Assembly (NCBI GenBank): GCA_020052375.1
Contig: JAGVPG010000029.1
Span: forward strand, 1 to 37,444
From: Actinomycetota bacterium
GTDB lineage: Bacteria; Actinomycetota; JAHEXW01; JAGVPG01
Length of the DNA stretch: 37,444 bases
Reading direction: 5' to 3'
In this document: positions 22,532 through 31,237 of the stretch, piece by piece
Numbering within the stretch: position 1 is the first letter of the stretch
Layout: each line of letters starts with the position of its first letter
Position numbers and translations under genes: made by a program
The notes under the pieces: generated by a model
Database searches by the model: none
The model's input: the letters and a program-made list of their open reading frames with translations, nothing else
What the model was told of the DNA's origin: nothing

Positions 22532-24241
22532 ATGGCGGTAACTGAAGTCAGAAGCGATCTCGAGATCGCGCAAGCAGCTAACATGAAGCCGATCGTCGAG
22601 ATCGCCAGTCAGCTCGGGCTGGATGAAGATGACATCGAGCTTTACGGGAAGTACAAAGCCAAAGTATCTCTGGATGTGATGGAGAAACTGAAGGACAGGC
22701 AGAACGGGAAGTACATCGACGTAACGGCCATCACGCCGACACCGCTCGGCGAGGGAAAGACCGTCACGACAGTAGGTCTCGGGCAGGCCATGAACAGGAT
22801 AGGTAAGAACGCGGTCATATGCATCAGGCAGCCTTCTCTCGGCCCGGTGTTCGGTATCAAAGGTGGCGCTGCAGGCGGAGGGTACGCGCAATGCGTGCCG
22901 ATGGAGGACTTCAACCTGCATTTTACGGGCGATGTCCACGCCGTAGGGTTGGCGCACAACCTTTTAAGCGCTTTTGTCGACAACAGTCTTTCGAAGAACA
23001 ATCCATTGAACATCGACCCGCTTAGCATCCTCTGGCCGCGTGTTCTCGATGTGTCCGACAGAGTCCTTCGCCATATAGTAGTGGGGCTCGGCGGACGCGA
23101 AAACGGGCTGCCGAGAGAGACCGGATTCGATATCACCGTCGCCTCTGAGGTCATGGCCATCCTTGCTCTGACAAGCGACCTTAAGGATCTAAGGAAGCGG
23201 CTTGGACGGATAGTGATCGGCTTTACTTATGACGGCAAACCGGTCACGGCCGACGACCTCCAGTGTGGCGGCGCGATGACCGTCCTTATGAAGGACGCCA
23301 TTAAGCCGAACCTGATCCAGACGCTCGAGAACGATCCCGTGTTCGTGCACGCGGGTCCTTTCGCCAATATAGCTCACGGCAATAACTCGATCATTGAAGA
23401 CGAGATCGCTTTGAAGCTCGGCGATTATGTAGTCACTGAAAGCGGATTCGGAGCCGATTGCGGCGCGGAGAAGTTCCTGAACATCAAGTGCCGCTACAGC
23501 GGTTTAAAACCGGATGCTGTAGTCATCGTTGCTACGATAAGGGCTCTTAAGATGCACAGCGGCGAGTTCAATGTGGTAGCCGGTAAGCCTCTGGATCCCG
23601 GCCTGACGCAAGAAAACCTGCCGGCTCTTGAGAAGGGCTTTGAGAACCTTCAGAAACACATCGAGAATATGAAGTTGTTCGGGGTGCCTGTAGTCGTTGC
23701 CATCAACAAGTTCTCATTCGACAGCGACAAAGAAGTAGAGTTCGTCCGCGAACGTTCTCTTGCGGCTGGGGCCGATGACGCAGTACCTAGCGATGTCTGG
23801 GCCAATGGCGGAGAAGGCGGGAAAGAATTGGCCGAAGCGGTATGCAAGGCGGCGGACAAGCCAAGCGACTTCAAGTTCCTCTATGATATCAATGCTCCGA
23901 TCAAGGAGAAGATAGAAACGATCGCGACCAAGATCTACGGTGCGGACGGCGTCGATTACGCGCCGGCGGCTGAGAAGAAGATCAAACTGTATTCGGATCT
24001 CGGCTATACGAACCTGCCTTTGTGTATGGCAAAAACGCATCTGTCGCTCTCACACGACCCGACACTAAAAGGGCGTCCGCGCAACTTCCGTTTACCGATA
24101 CGCGATGTACGCGCCGCCATAGGCGCCGGATTCCTGTATCCGTTGTGCGGGGAGATGCGGACGATGCCGGGATTACCCTCGGTTCCCGCGGGGACTAAGA
24201 TCGATATCGATGATGAGGGCAGGATCGTCGGACTGTTTTAA
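22532..24241 (+). CDS. fhs: Formate--tetrahydrofolate ligase
   Basis: 569 residues. It condenses formate with tetrahydrofolate using ATP to give 10-formyl-THF, the entry to the methyl branch. Clear signatures are ITPTPLGEGKTVTTVGLGQA (ATP loop), RQPSLGPVFGIKGGAAGGGYAQ, FTGDVHAVGLAHNLLSAFVDN and FGADCGAEKFLNIKCR; length is normal. The ATG is preceded by GGGGGAG at 8-nt spacing. It is first in a long co-directional Wood-Ljungdahl cluster and has its own strong promoter with a CRP/FNR-like site. A 9-bp repeat and a strong hairpin separate it from acsV. Confidence 0.98.
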   Translation: MAVTEVRSDLEIAQAANMKPIVEIASQLGLDEDDIELYGKYKAKVSLDVMEKLKDRQNGKYIDVTAITPTPLGEGKTVTTVGLGQAMNRIGKNAVICIRQPSLGPVFGIKGGAAGGGYAQCVPMEDFNLHFTGDVHAVGLAHNLLSAFVDNSLSKNNPLNIDPLSILWPRVLDVSDRVLRHIVVGLGGRENGLPRETGFDITVASEVMAILALTSDLKDLRKRLGRIVIGFTYDGKPVTADDLQCGGAMTVLMKDAIKPNLIQTLENDPVFVHAGPFANIAHGNNSIIEDEIALKLGDYVVTESGFGADCGAEKFLNIKCRYSGLKPDAVVIVATIRALKMHSGEFNVVAGKPLDPGLTQENLPALEKGFENLQKHIENMKLFGVPVVVAINKFSFDSDKEVEFVRERSLAAGADDAVPSDVWANGGEGGKELAEAVCKAADKPSDFKFLYDINAPIKEKIETIATKIYGADGVDYAPAAEKKIKLYSDLGYTNLPLCMAKTHLSLSHDPTLKGRPRNFRLPIRDVRAAIGAGFLYPLCGEMRTMPGLPSVPAGTKIDIDDEGRIVGLF

Positions 24242-24286
24242 AAGAAGTCGAGGAAGTCGAAGAGATCGAAGAGGTCGAGGAGATAG
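24242..24286 (+). repeat. 9-bp purine-rich tandem repeat after fhs
   Basis: Five units (AAGAAGTCG, AGGAAGTCG, AAGAGATCG, AAGAGGTCG, AGGAGATAG) start directly at the fhs stop codon. They share the unit with 2811-2860 on the same strand of the window. Confidence 0.85.
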
Positions 24287-24301
24287 ATTAGGAATAAGGG
24301 T

Positions 24302-24328
24302 CAGAGGTGCCGGGAGCCGGCACCTCTG
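24302..24328 (+). terminator. Perfect 12-bp hairpin between fhs and acsV
   Basis: CAGAGGTGCCGG at 24302-24313, a 3-nt loop, and the exact complement at 24317-24328. There is no T-tract after it, so it may act as an mRNA-stabilising or attenuating hairpin rather than a full terminator. Confidence 0.5.
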
Positions 24329-24352
24329 ACATTCATCTATGGGGTATGCGGC

Positions 24353-26278
24353 GTGAAGAAGTATAAAGTCACTTTCTATCCGGAAAACAAGCAGATAGAA
24401 GTCGGTGATGGAGAAAACCTGCTGGAGGCGGCGATGGCCGCCGATGTGCACATCAACTCCCAGTGTGGCGGAGAGGGCACGTGCGGAAGGTGTCGTATTC
24501 TGGTAGATGAGGGCGAAGTCACTGTACTAAAGACCCTTAAGCTATCGGAAGACGAGATCGAGAAGGGATACGCGCTTGCCTGCCAGACGCTGGTGAAAAG
24601 CGACGTCAAGATCCTTATCCCTCCCGAGGCGCGCCTCGGGAGCGTACCCGACGAAGAGGAAGAGATGGTCGACTACGGACGCGTCCTTTCGGCCGCGGAA
24701 GAAGCCGACAGGATCAAGCAGATCGAACTCGACCCTCCGGTCAGGAAGCTGCCGCTAAAGATGAATCCGCCTACCCTCGATGACAACGTGAGCGATGTGA
24801 CAAGGCTTTTAAGAGCTCTCAGCGCGGCGGGGATAACGAACAAAATGGAAGTATCTTCATCCGTACTTGATCACCTGGCACATGCTGTGAGAGAAGCGGA
24901 CTGGTCGGTAACGGTCACGCTTCTGTTTGACGAGGACCGGACCAGGGTCATGAGAGTGGAACCCGGAGATACAACGGATAGATCGTACGGTCTGGCGGTA
25001 GACGTGGGCACAACGACGATCGTCGTAAAGCTGATCGACATGAGAACGAAAGAAGCAGTCGCCGAAGGGTCCGCATACAATGCCCAGATCAGCTGCGGTG
25101 AGGATGTTATCTCGAGGATAGTCTTTTCCGGTAAAGGAAAGGGCTTGAAAAGACTGCAGGGGCTCGTTGTCGATACGATCAACGGGATCATAAAGAAACT
25201 GACGGAGAGCGCCGGCGTCGACCCGGCCGACATCACCCACGTAACGGCGGCAGGGAATACGATCATGATGCATCTCCTGATGGGGCTCGATCCCAAGTAT
25301 CTAAGAGAGGAACCGTATATACCGACCGTAACGTCCTTCCCGGATATAAGCGCGGTAAAGATAGGTCTTGATCTCGACCGTAGCGCGCGTCTGTTTCTAC
25401 TGCCTTGCGTCGCATCATATCTCGGAGCTGACATAGTGACGGGGGTGGTCGCAGCCGACGCGCCCAAGGGTGATGGGATGTTCTTATATATAGATATAGG
25501 CACCAACGGCGAGATGGTCCTGGGCAACCACGATCTATTGATCTCATGTTCCTGCTCGGCGGGGCCGGCCTTCGAGGGCGGCGGCGTAAAGTTCGGCATG
25601 AGAGCGACAGCCGGAGCGATCGAGGAAGTGGCGATCGATGCGATGTCACACGAACCGGGAGTCCTTACGATCGGAGGAAAAAAAGCGACCGGGATCTGCG
25701 GCAGCGGACTCATCGATGTTTTGGCGGAGATGTTTCTGGCGGGTGTCATAGATCAAAAAGGGAAGATAGATCTTGGACTGAATACGGCAAGAGTAAGACA
25801 TGGCGAGAACGGTCCCGAATACGTTTTGGTCTGGGAGAACGACTCAGGCACGGACCGGGATATCGTTATCACCGAACCGGACATAGACAATCTGATGAGG
25901 GCGAAAGCGGCGGTGTTCGCGGCGATCACAGTCCTTTTAGACAGCATAGGGATGACGATTGACGCGGTCGAGAAAGTACTGATCGCCGGGGCTTTCGGCA
26001 AACACGTCGATGCCAAGAAGGCCATAACGATCGGGTTGCTACCCGAACTGCCGAGCGACCGTTTTACATTCATCGGAAACGGTTCTCTCTGGGGCGCGCA
26101 TTTTGCCGCCATATCCAGGGATATGATAAGACAGTCGAATGACACGGCGAAGCGCATGACGTATTTGGATCTGTCGACCAATAACAAGTTCATGGACGGC
26201 TATGTGTCGGCGTTGTTCCTGCCGCATACGGATATGAGCCTGTTTCCGTCCGTCGCAAACATGATGAAAAGGGATTAG
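24353..26278 (+). CDS. acsV: Corrinoid protein reductive activator (RACo/AcsV)
   Basis: 641 residues. It re-reduces the inactive Co(II) corrinoid of AcsCD to Co(I) using ATP. An N-terminal plant-type [2Fe-2S] domain has Cys38, Cys44, Cys47 and Cys77 (CGGEGTCGRC, ALACQT). A linker is followed by an ASKHA ATPase with YGLAVDVGTTTIVVKL, FLYIDIGTNGEMVLGN, ICGSGLIDVLAEM and VLIAGAFGKHVDAK, as in the Carboxydothermus and Moorella activators. The start is GTG at 24353, with GGGG 8 nt upstream. Its position ahead of acsD, acsB and acsC fits this role. Confidence 0.95.
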   Translation: MKKYKVTFYPENKQIEVGDGENLLEAAMAADVHINSQCGGEGTCGRCRILVDEGEVTVLKTLKLSEDEIEKGYALACQTLVKSDVKILIPPEARLGSVPDEEEEMVDYGRVLSAAEEADRIKQIELDPPVRKLPLKMNPPTLDDNVSDVTRLLRALSAAGITNKMEVSSSVLDHLAHAVREADWSVTVTLLFDEDRTRVMRVEPGDTTDRSYGLAVDVGTTTIVVKLIDMRTKEAVAEGSAYNAQISCGEDVISRIVFSGKGKGLKRLQGLVVDTINGIIKKLTESAGVDPADITHVTAAGNTIMMHLLMGLDPKYLREEPYIPTVTSFPDISAVKIGLDLDRSARLFLLPCVASYLGADIVTGVVAADAPKGDGMFLYIDIGTNGEMVLGNHDLLISCSCSAGPAFEGGGVKFGMRATAGAIEEVAIDAMSHEPGVLTIGGKKATGICGSGLIDVLAEMFLAGVIDQKGKIDLGLNTARVRHGENGPEYVLVWENDSGTDRDIVITEPDIDNLMRAKAAVFAAITVLLDSIGMTIDAVEKVLIAGAFGKHVDAKKAITIGLLPELPSDRFTFIGNGSLWGAHFAAISRDMIRQSNDTAKRMTYLDLSTNNKFMDGYVSALFLPHTDMSLFPSVANMMKRD

Positions 26279-26282
26279 GAAC

Positions 26283-26333
26283 ACCCCCACCTAATTCCTC
26301 CCCCTTTAAGGGGGAGGAATAAAAGGAGGGGGT
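26283..26333. repeat. Palindromic CCTCCCCC/GGGGGAGG repeat, copy 2 (acsV-acsF spacer)
   Basis: Nearly identical to 21682-21733, with the same nested arms. It fills the acsV-acsF spacer and ends 10 bp before the acsF start. Its AGGAGGGGG arm resembles a ribosome binding site. Confidence 0.9.
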
Positions 26334-26343
26334 AAAAAAGGAG

Positions 26344-27117
26344 TTGAGCAGGATCAGTACGGCGATAGCGGTAAGCGGGAAAGGCGGGACAGGAAAAACC
26401 ACATTGAGCGGGTTGCTGATCGTCTCCCTGGTAAAAGCGGGGAAGACGCCGGTCCTTGCGATAGATGCGGACCCGAACGCGACACTTAATGAGACGCTCG
26501 GCGTAAAAAGCGACAAGTCGATCGGTCTTTTAAGAGAAGAAGTCAGGGAGAATATAGACAGCATCCCTGTGGGGATGCCGAAAGAGACGTTTCTGGAATA
26601 TCAGATACAGGACGCGGTGATCGAAGAGAAGGGGTTCGACATGCTGGCGATGGGAAGGCCAGAAGGTCCCGGTTGCTATTGTTATGTGAACTCCGTCTTG
26701 AGAAAATATATGGATCAGATATCCGGCAACTATCCGTATGTCGTGATGGACAACGAGGCGGGTATGGAGCACCTGGCGAGGAATACGACCAGGCAGGCCG
26801 ATTACCTGTTGATAACGACGGATCCGAGCATAAGAGGGATCGAGACCGCCGCCAGGATCAGAGATCTGGCGGAGGAAGAACGTTTAAAGATCGGACATAT
26901 ATATCTGGTTGTAAACAGGGTGGAACCGGACAGCGAGCTGAACTCTGCTTTGAAAGAGAAGATCGACGAGAGGAAGCTGGACCTCGCGGGGATCATACCG
27001 AGGGACTCTTTGATAGAAGAGTTCGACCTGGAAGGTAAGCCATTCTTTGATCTGCCGGACGACGCGCCGGCAATGATAGCAGCTAAGAAGATCTTGGAAC
27101 AGATCACAAGGAGGTAA
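26344..27117 (+). CDS. acsF: CooC/AcsF-type nickel-insertion ATPase
   Basis: 257 residues of the MinD/CooC P-loop family, which matures the Ni sites of CO dehydrogenase or acetyl-CoA synthase. Visible are the deviant Walker A SGKGGTGKTT (11-20), AIDADPN, the Cys-x-Cys pair GPGCYCYVN (Cys111, Cys113) that binds metal at the dimer interface, VVMDNEAGMEHLAR, and LVVNRV. The start is TTG at 26344, immediately after AGGAG, which is tight; the repeat's GGAGGGGG 11 nt upstream could substitute. It is followed 2 bp later by folD. AcsF versus CooC specificity cannot be decided; the acsB neighbourhood favours AcsF. Confidence 0.93.
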   Translation: MSRISTAIAVSGKGGTGKTTLSGLLIVSLVKAGKTPVLAIDADPNATLNETLGVKSDKSIGLLREEVRENIDSIPVGMPKETFLEYQIQDAVIEEKGFDMLAMGRPEGPGCYCYVNSVLRKYMDQISGNYPYVVMDNEAGMEHLARNTTRQADYLLITTDPSIRGIETAARIRDLAEEERLKIGHIYLVVNRVEPDSELNSALKEKIDERKLDLAGIIPRDSLIEEFDLEGKPFFDLPDDAPAMIAAKKILEQITRR

Positions 27118-27119
27118 AA

Positions 27120-27971
27120 ATGGCTAAGATAATCGACGGGAAGGCGATAGCGGCAACTATCAGACAAGAAGTGGCTGACGATACTGCCAGGTTTAAAGCG
27201 GAAACAGGGATTACACCGGGGTTGGCTGTAGTGATCGTAGGCGAGGATCCGGGATCCCAATTATATGTCAGCAATAAGGAGAAAGCATGCGCGGAAGTAG
27301 GCTTCTACTCAGAGAAACACGAGTTGTCTGTCGATACGACCGAAGAAGACCTTCTCACGCTAGTCGAAAAGCTTAACGGAGACGAAAAGATACACGGTGT
27401 GCTTGTACAATTACCTTTGCCTTCGCACATCGATGAGGATAAAATAATAGACACTATCCATCCGATGAAAGACGTCGATGGTTTCCACCCGGTCAGTATC
27501 GGTAATCTTCTGATCGGTAAACCGGGATTCGTACCATGTACGCCGCATGGGATCATCGTATTGCTTGAACGGTCGGGGGTCGACATCACAGGCAAGAACG
27601 CGGTAGTCGTCGGCCGGAGCAATATAGTCGGCAAACCGGTATCCGTCCTACTTCTCCAGGAGAACGCGACAGTCACTATTTGCCATTCAAGGACGGCGGA
27701 TCTGGCGGCGGAAACAAGAAGAGCGGATATCCTGGTGGTGGCTATAGGGAAACCGAGGATGATAAAGGCCGATATGGTATCGGACGGAGTCGTAGTCATA
27801 GACGTCGGAACAAACAGGGTCGATGGTAAATGGGCCGGAGATGTGGATTTTGATGAAGTCGAAAAGAAGGCCTCCGCGATCACGCCGGTACCCGGCGGCG
27901 TCGGCCCGATGACGATAGCTATGCTGATGCAAAACACTTTAAAGTCAGCGCAGATGAAAGTGAAAAAATGA
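27120..27971 (+). CDS. folD: Bifunctional methylene-THF dehydrogenase/methenyl-THF cyclohydrolase
   Basis: 283 residues. It converts 10-formyl-THF to methenyl-THF and then methylene-THF with NAD(P)H. Typical FolD signatures are PGLAVVIVGEDPGSQLYVSNKEKAC (with the catalytic Lys), VQLPLPSHID, PMKDVDGFHPVSIGNL, PCTPHGI, VVGRSNIVGKPVSVLLL (nucleotide loop) and TPVPGGVGPMTIAMLMQNT. AAGGAGG precedes the ATG, which lies 2 bp after the acsF stop. No separate fchA is present, so this enzyme presumably performs both steps. NADP versus NAD use cannot be told. Confidence 0.98.
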   Translation: MAKIIDGKAIAATIRQEVADDTARFKAETGITPGLAVVIVGEDPGSQLYVSNKEKACAEVGFYSEKHELSVDTTEEDLLTLVEKLNGDEKIHGVLVQLPLPSHIDEDKIIDTIHPMKDVDGFHPVSIGNLLIGKPGFVPCTPHGIIVLLERSGVDITGKNAVVVGRSNIVGKPVSVLLLQENATVTICHSRTADLAAETRRADILVVAIGKPRMIKADMVSDGVVVIDVGTNRVDGKWAGDVDFDEVEKKASAITPVPGGVGPMTIAMLMQNTLKSAQMKVKK

Positions 27972-27993
27972 CAAATATATAACTGTCAATTTT

Positions 27994-28018
27994 TCATTCT
28001 GAGCGAAGCGAAGAACCT
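27994..28018. repeat. REP-like relic in the folD-acsD spacer
   Basis: TCATTCTGAGCGAAGCGAAG followed by AACCT, a motif widespread as an intergenic repeat in bacteria and related to the palindrome at 19775-19818. It ends 20 bp before the acsD start. Confidence 0.5.
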
Positions 28019-28038
28019 AAGAGATAGTTGGAGGCAAC

Positions 28039-28971
28039 ATGGAAGTAAAAGAGACATATAACGGGACGATACGGGAAGTCACTCTGGGGGTAGGAGATAA
28101 GGCCGTAGTGGTCGGCGGAGAGACGGCCCTTTCCTTCTACACTTTTGAAGGAGTCATGCCGCGGAAACCGGTGATCGCCTTCGACGTATACGACGAAGAG
28201 CCGGCCGACTGGCCGGCGCCGGTGGTCGAACCTTACAAGGATGTCCTGGGTGATCCGGTGAAGTGGGCTTTAAAATGCCAGAACGAATACGGCGCGGATA
28301 TGATCTGCCTACAACTCGTTTCTACAAACCCGACCGGTACGAACAGGGGCGCGGAGGAAGCAGCCCAGACGGTCAAAGCGGTAGCGGATGCGATCGATAT
28401 CCCGATGATCGTCTACGGGACTGCCAACGTGGAGAAGGACACGGAGGTGCTGGCAAAGGCGGCTGAAGCCGCCCAGGGCAAGAATGTACTCATGGGACCG
28501 ATAGAAGAAGATAACTATAAGACGATAGCAGCGGCGGCTCTTGGTTTCCAGCAAGCCGGAGCGACTCACTCGCCTATCGATGTCAATATGGCCAAACAGC
28601 TTAACATACTAGCTACGCAACTGGGACTGAACGCGGACCGCATCATCATAGATCCGACGACAGGAGCTCTTGGGTACGGTCTGGAATACGTTTATTCAGT
28701 CATGGAACGGCTGCGGCTGGCAGCTTTGACTCAGAACGATTCGATGACACAGATGCCGATCATCAATACCATCGGTAAAGAGGTCTGGAAAGCCAAGGAA
28801 GTAAAGGTCTCAACGGAAGAAGAGCCGGCGTGGGGGGACGCGGAAACGCGCGGCATAATATGGGAAGCAATGACCGCCATCGCTTTGTTGATGGCGGGTT
28901 CGGATATTCTGGTAATGCGCCATCCGAAAGCGGTCGAACTGACGCGCGACTTCATGGCGCTAATGGCCTAA
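28039..28971 (+). CDS. acsD: Corrinoid iron-sulfur protein small (delta) subunit
   Basis: 310 residues. A TIM-barrel subunit that pairs with AcsC to carry the methyl-corrinoid. Features include TLGVGDKAVVVGGETALSFYTFEG, PVIAFDVYDEEPADWP, GADMICLQLVSTNPTG, VYGTANVEKDTEVL, IIIDPTTGALGYGLEYVYSVMERLR and DILVMRHPKAVEL, all typical of AcsD/CdhD. TTGGAGG precedes the ATG. It is followed 13 bp later by acsB. Confidence 0.96.
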   Translation: MEVKETYNGTIREVTLGVGDKAVVVGGETALSFYTFEGVMPRKPVIAFDVYDEEPADWPAPVVEPYKDVLGDPVKWALKCQNEYGADMICLQLVSTNPTGTNRGAEEAAQTVKAVADAIDIPMIVYGTANVEKDTEVLAKAAEAAQGKNVLMGPIEEDNYKTIAAAALGFQQAGATHSPIDVNMAKQLNILATQLGLNADRIIIDPTTGALGYGLEYVYSVMERLRLAALTQNDSMTQMPIINTIGKEVWKAKEVKVSTEEEPAWGDAETRGIIWEAMTAIALLMAGSDILVMRHPKAVELTRDFMALMA

Positions 28972-28984
28972 GGGAGGACCAACA

Positions 28985-31186
28985 ATGTCTAAGATAATAG
29001 CGTCGGCGGCTATACGCGGAGCTCACAAGATCGCAAAGCGCGCCGAAGAGTCATTGAATAACGCCATCCAGCAAAAAGGTGAAGCGCAAGAGGTCGGTTT
29101 CCCGGATACCGCCTATTTCATGCCGATCGCGCTCGCCCTACTGGGTGTCAAGGTAAAGACGCTAGGTGATTTCGTGCCGGTGCTGGAAAAGGCCAAGTCG
29201 ATGTTACCGCCCGAACCGGCGGAACATGTATGGCTGCCCTATCTGGGCAATACTTTGGATGCCGGTATCGCCACGATCCTGTTCGAAGAGATCATCGAGG
29301 CGGTCAAGTATATAACCGGACCGAATCCGGTCGACGGTATATGGCTGGGCGCGACCGATGATGTCATCTTGAGGATGCAGGGGATCAAGCTCGTCGACGG
29401 CAGTATGCCGGGTTTCGCCGCCTGTGTCGGCGCCATGCCGACCAACGCGGAAGCGGTCAAGCTGGCGAACGAGCTCAGGGAGAGGAACATCCTTGTATTT
29501 ATGTTCGGCGAGACCAACGGAAAAAGCATGGCCGAACAGCTGGCCGAGGAAGGCGTGCAGATGGGCTGGGATTCATACCTTGTGCCTTACGGCAAGGACA
29601 TAACAGCCGCCAGTTACGCCCTGGGGTTCGCCGCGAGGTCAGCTATGACGTTCGGCGGGATAGCACCCGGCGGGCTTAAAGAAGCTCACGACATCCTACT
29701 CTATAATAAGAACCGCGTTTTCGCGTTCGTCCTGGCTCTCGGCGAGGTGGATGACGAGAAATACGCGACAGCGGCCGGAGCCATAAACTACGGATTCCCG
29801 GTCATAGCGGATACGGACATACCGCAGATACTCCCGACGGGTATCTGTTCTTACGAACACGTAGTCTCCAACGTAACGCACGACAAGATGGTCGAGACGG
29901 CCATAGAGGTCCGCGGCGTCAAGATCAAGATCACCAAGATCAACGTACCGGTGCCTTACGGCCCCGCCTTTGAAGGTGAAAGGATCAGGAAAGAGCAGAT
30001 GTTCGTCGAGTTCGGCGGACAGAAGTCAACAGCTTTCGAGTATCTCAGGATGCGGGACTTGGACGACGTCGAGAACGGCAAGATCGAACTCATCGGTCCC
30101 GATATCGACAAGATGCCCGAAGGTTCGGCACAACCGCTAGGCATAGTCATCGATGTCGCCGGGCGTAAGATGCAGCAGGATTTCGAACCCGTCCTCGAGC
30201 GCCAGGTACACCACATGATAAACGGTGCCGAAGGCGCCTGGCACATGGGACAGCGGGACATGAACTGGCTAAGGATAAGCAAATCGGCCAAGGATAAGGG
30301 ATTCAATGTCAAGCATTTCGGCGAGATACTGCTCGCTAAGCTTATTGACGACTTCCCCGCTATCGTTGATAAAGTACAGGTCACATTATATACGGATGAG
30401 AAAGCAATGGCTGACCTCATGGAAGAGGCGAGACAGGCGTTTATCCATCGCGACGAACGCGTGGCGGGGTTGACGGATGAGTCTGTCGACACGTTCTATA
30501 GCTGTACGCTATGCCAGAGTTTCGCGCCCAATCATGTCTGCATAATCTCACCGCAGCGCCTCGGCCTCTGCGGCGCCTACAACTGGCTCGACGCCAAAGC
30601 GGCTTTCGAGATCAACCCGGCCGGCGCCAATCAACCGATCACCAAGGGAGACACGATCGATGAGCGGCTCGGTCAGTGGACAGGCGTCAACGAGGTAGTG
30701 GTTCAAAAAAGCAATCAGAGCGTTCAGAACATCAGCGCGTATTCGATCATGATCGATCCGGAGACATCATGCGGGTGTTTTGAATGCATAGTAGCGATCC
30801 TTCCCGTGGCCAACGGGGTAATGATAGTCAACCGAGAACATTCGGGCATGACGCCGACAGGCATGAAGTTCTCGACGCTGGCGGGTTCGGTCGGAGGCGG
30901 CGCGCAGACTCCCGGATTCTTAGGTGTCGGCCGCCAGTATATAACGAGCGAGAAGTTCATCTCGGCAGAGGGCGGCTTCAAACGCATAGTATGGATGCCC
31001 AAGGAGCTTAAAGACAGTCTCGAATCGCAGCTCAAGAAGCGCGGGGAATCGATCGGCATTCCCGACTTTTTCGACAAGATAGCGGACGAGACTGTCGGCA
31101 CGACAGAGGATGAGGTGCTGGCATTTATGCAGAAAGTCGGCCACCCGGCGCTCGAGATGGAAAGCATACTGGAATTCAGTGTCTAA
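28985..31186 (+). CDS. acsB: Acetyl-CoA synthase catalytic subunit (beta)
   Basis: 733 residues. It makes acetyl-CoA from methyl-corrinoid, CO and CoA at the Ni-Ni-[4Fe-4S] A-cluster. The cluster ligands are complete: Cys507, Cys510, Cys519 and Cys529 in CTLCQSFAPNHVC...LGLC, and Cys596-Gly-Cys598 in SCGCFEC. This is exactly one residue offset from the Moorella numbering (506, 509, 518, 528, 595, 597). The Phe gating the site (here Phe513) is kept. The full-length N-terminal domain, which in Moorella contacts CO dehydrogenase, is present, unlike the short archaeal form. AGGGAGG precedes the ATG. No CO dehydrogenase gene is adjacent in the window. Confidence 0.98.
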   Translation: MSKIIASAAIRGAHKIAKRAEESLNNAIQQKGEAQEVGFPDTAYFMPIALALLGVKVKTLGDFVPVLEKAKSMLPPEPAEHVWLPYLGNTLDAGIATILFEEIIEAVKYITGPNPVDGIWLGATDDVILRMQGIKLVDGSMPGFAACVGAMPTNAEAVKLANELRERNILVFMFGETNGKSMAEQLAEEGVQMGWDSYLVPYGKDITAASYALGFAARSAMTFGGIAPGGLKEAHDILLYNKNRVFAFVLALGEVDDEKYATAAGAINYGFPVIADTDIPQILPTGICSYEHVVSNVTHDKMVETAIEVRGVKIKITKINVPVPYGPAFEGERIRKEQMFVEFGGQKSTAFEYLRMRDLDDVENGKIELIGPDIDKMPEGSAQPLGIVIDVAGRKMQQDFEPVLERQVHHMINGAEGAWHMGQRDMNWLRISKSAKDKGFNVKHFGEILLAKLIDDFPAIVDKVQVTLYTDEKAMADLMEEARQAFIHRDERVAGLTDESVDTFYSCTLCQSFAPNHVCIISPQRLGLCGAYNWLDAKAAFEINPAGANQPITKGDTIDERLGQWTGVNEVVVQKSNQSVQNISAYSIMIDPETSCGCFECIVAILPVANGVMIVNREHSGMTPTGMKFSTLAGSVGGGAQTPGFLGVGRQYITSEKFISAEGGFKRIVWMPKELKDSLESQLKKRGESIGIPDFFDKIADETVGTTEDEVLAFMQKVGHPALEMESILEFSV

Positions 31187-31237
31187 GAGAGGAAGTAAGG
31201 AAGTGAGGAAGCAAGGAAGAAATGGAGAGGATCTGAT

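Noticed and set aside
27994-28018. New regulatory element before acsD
   Set aside because: The TCATTCTGAGCGAAGCGAAG string is a widespread intergenic repeat, so a specific role is not supported.
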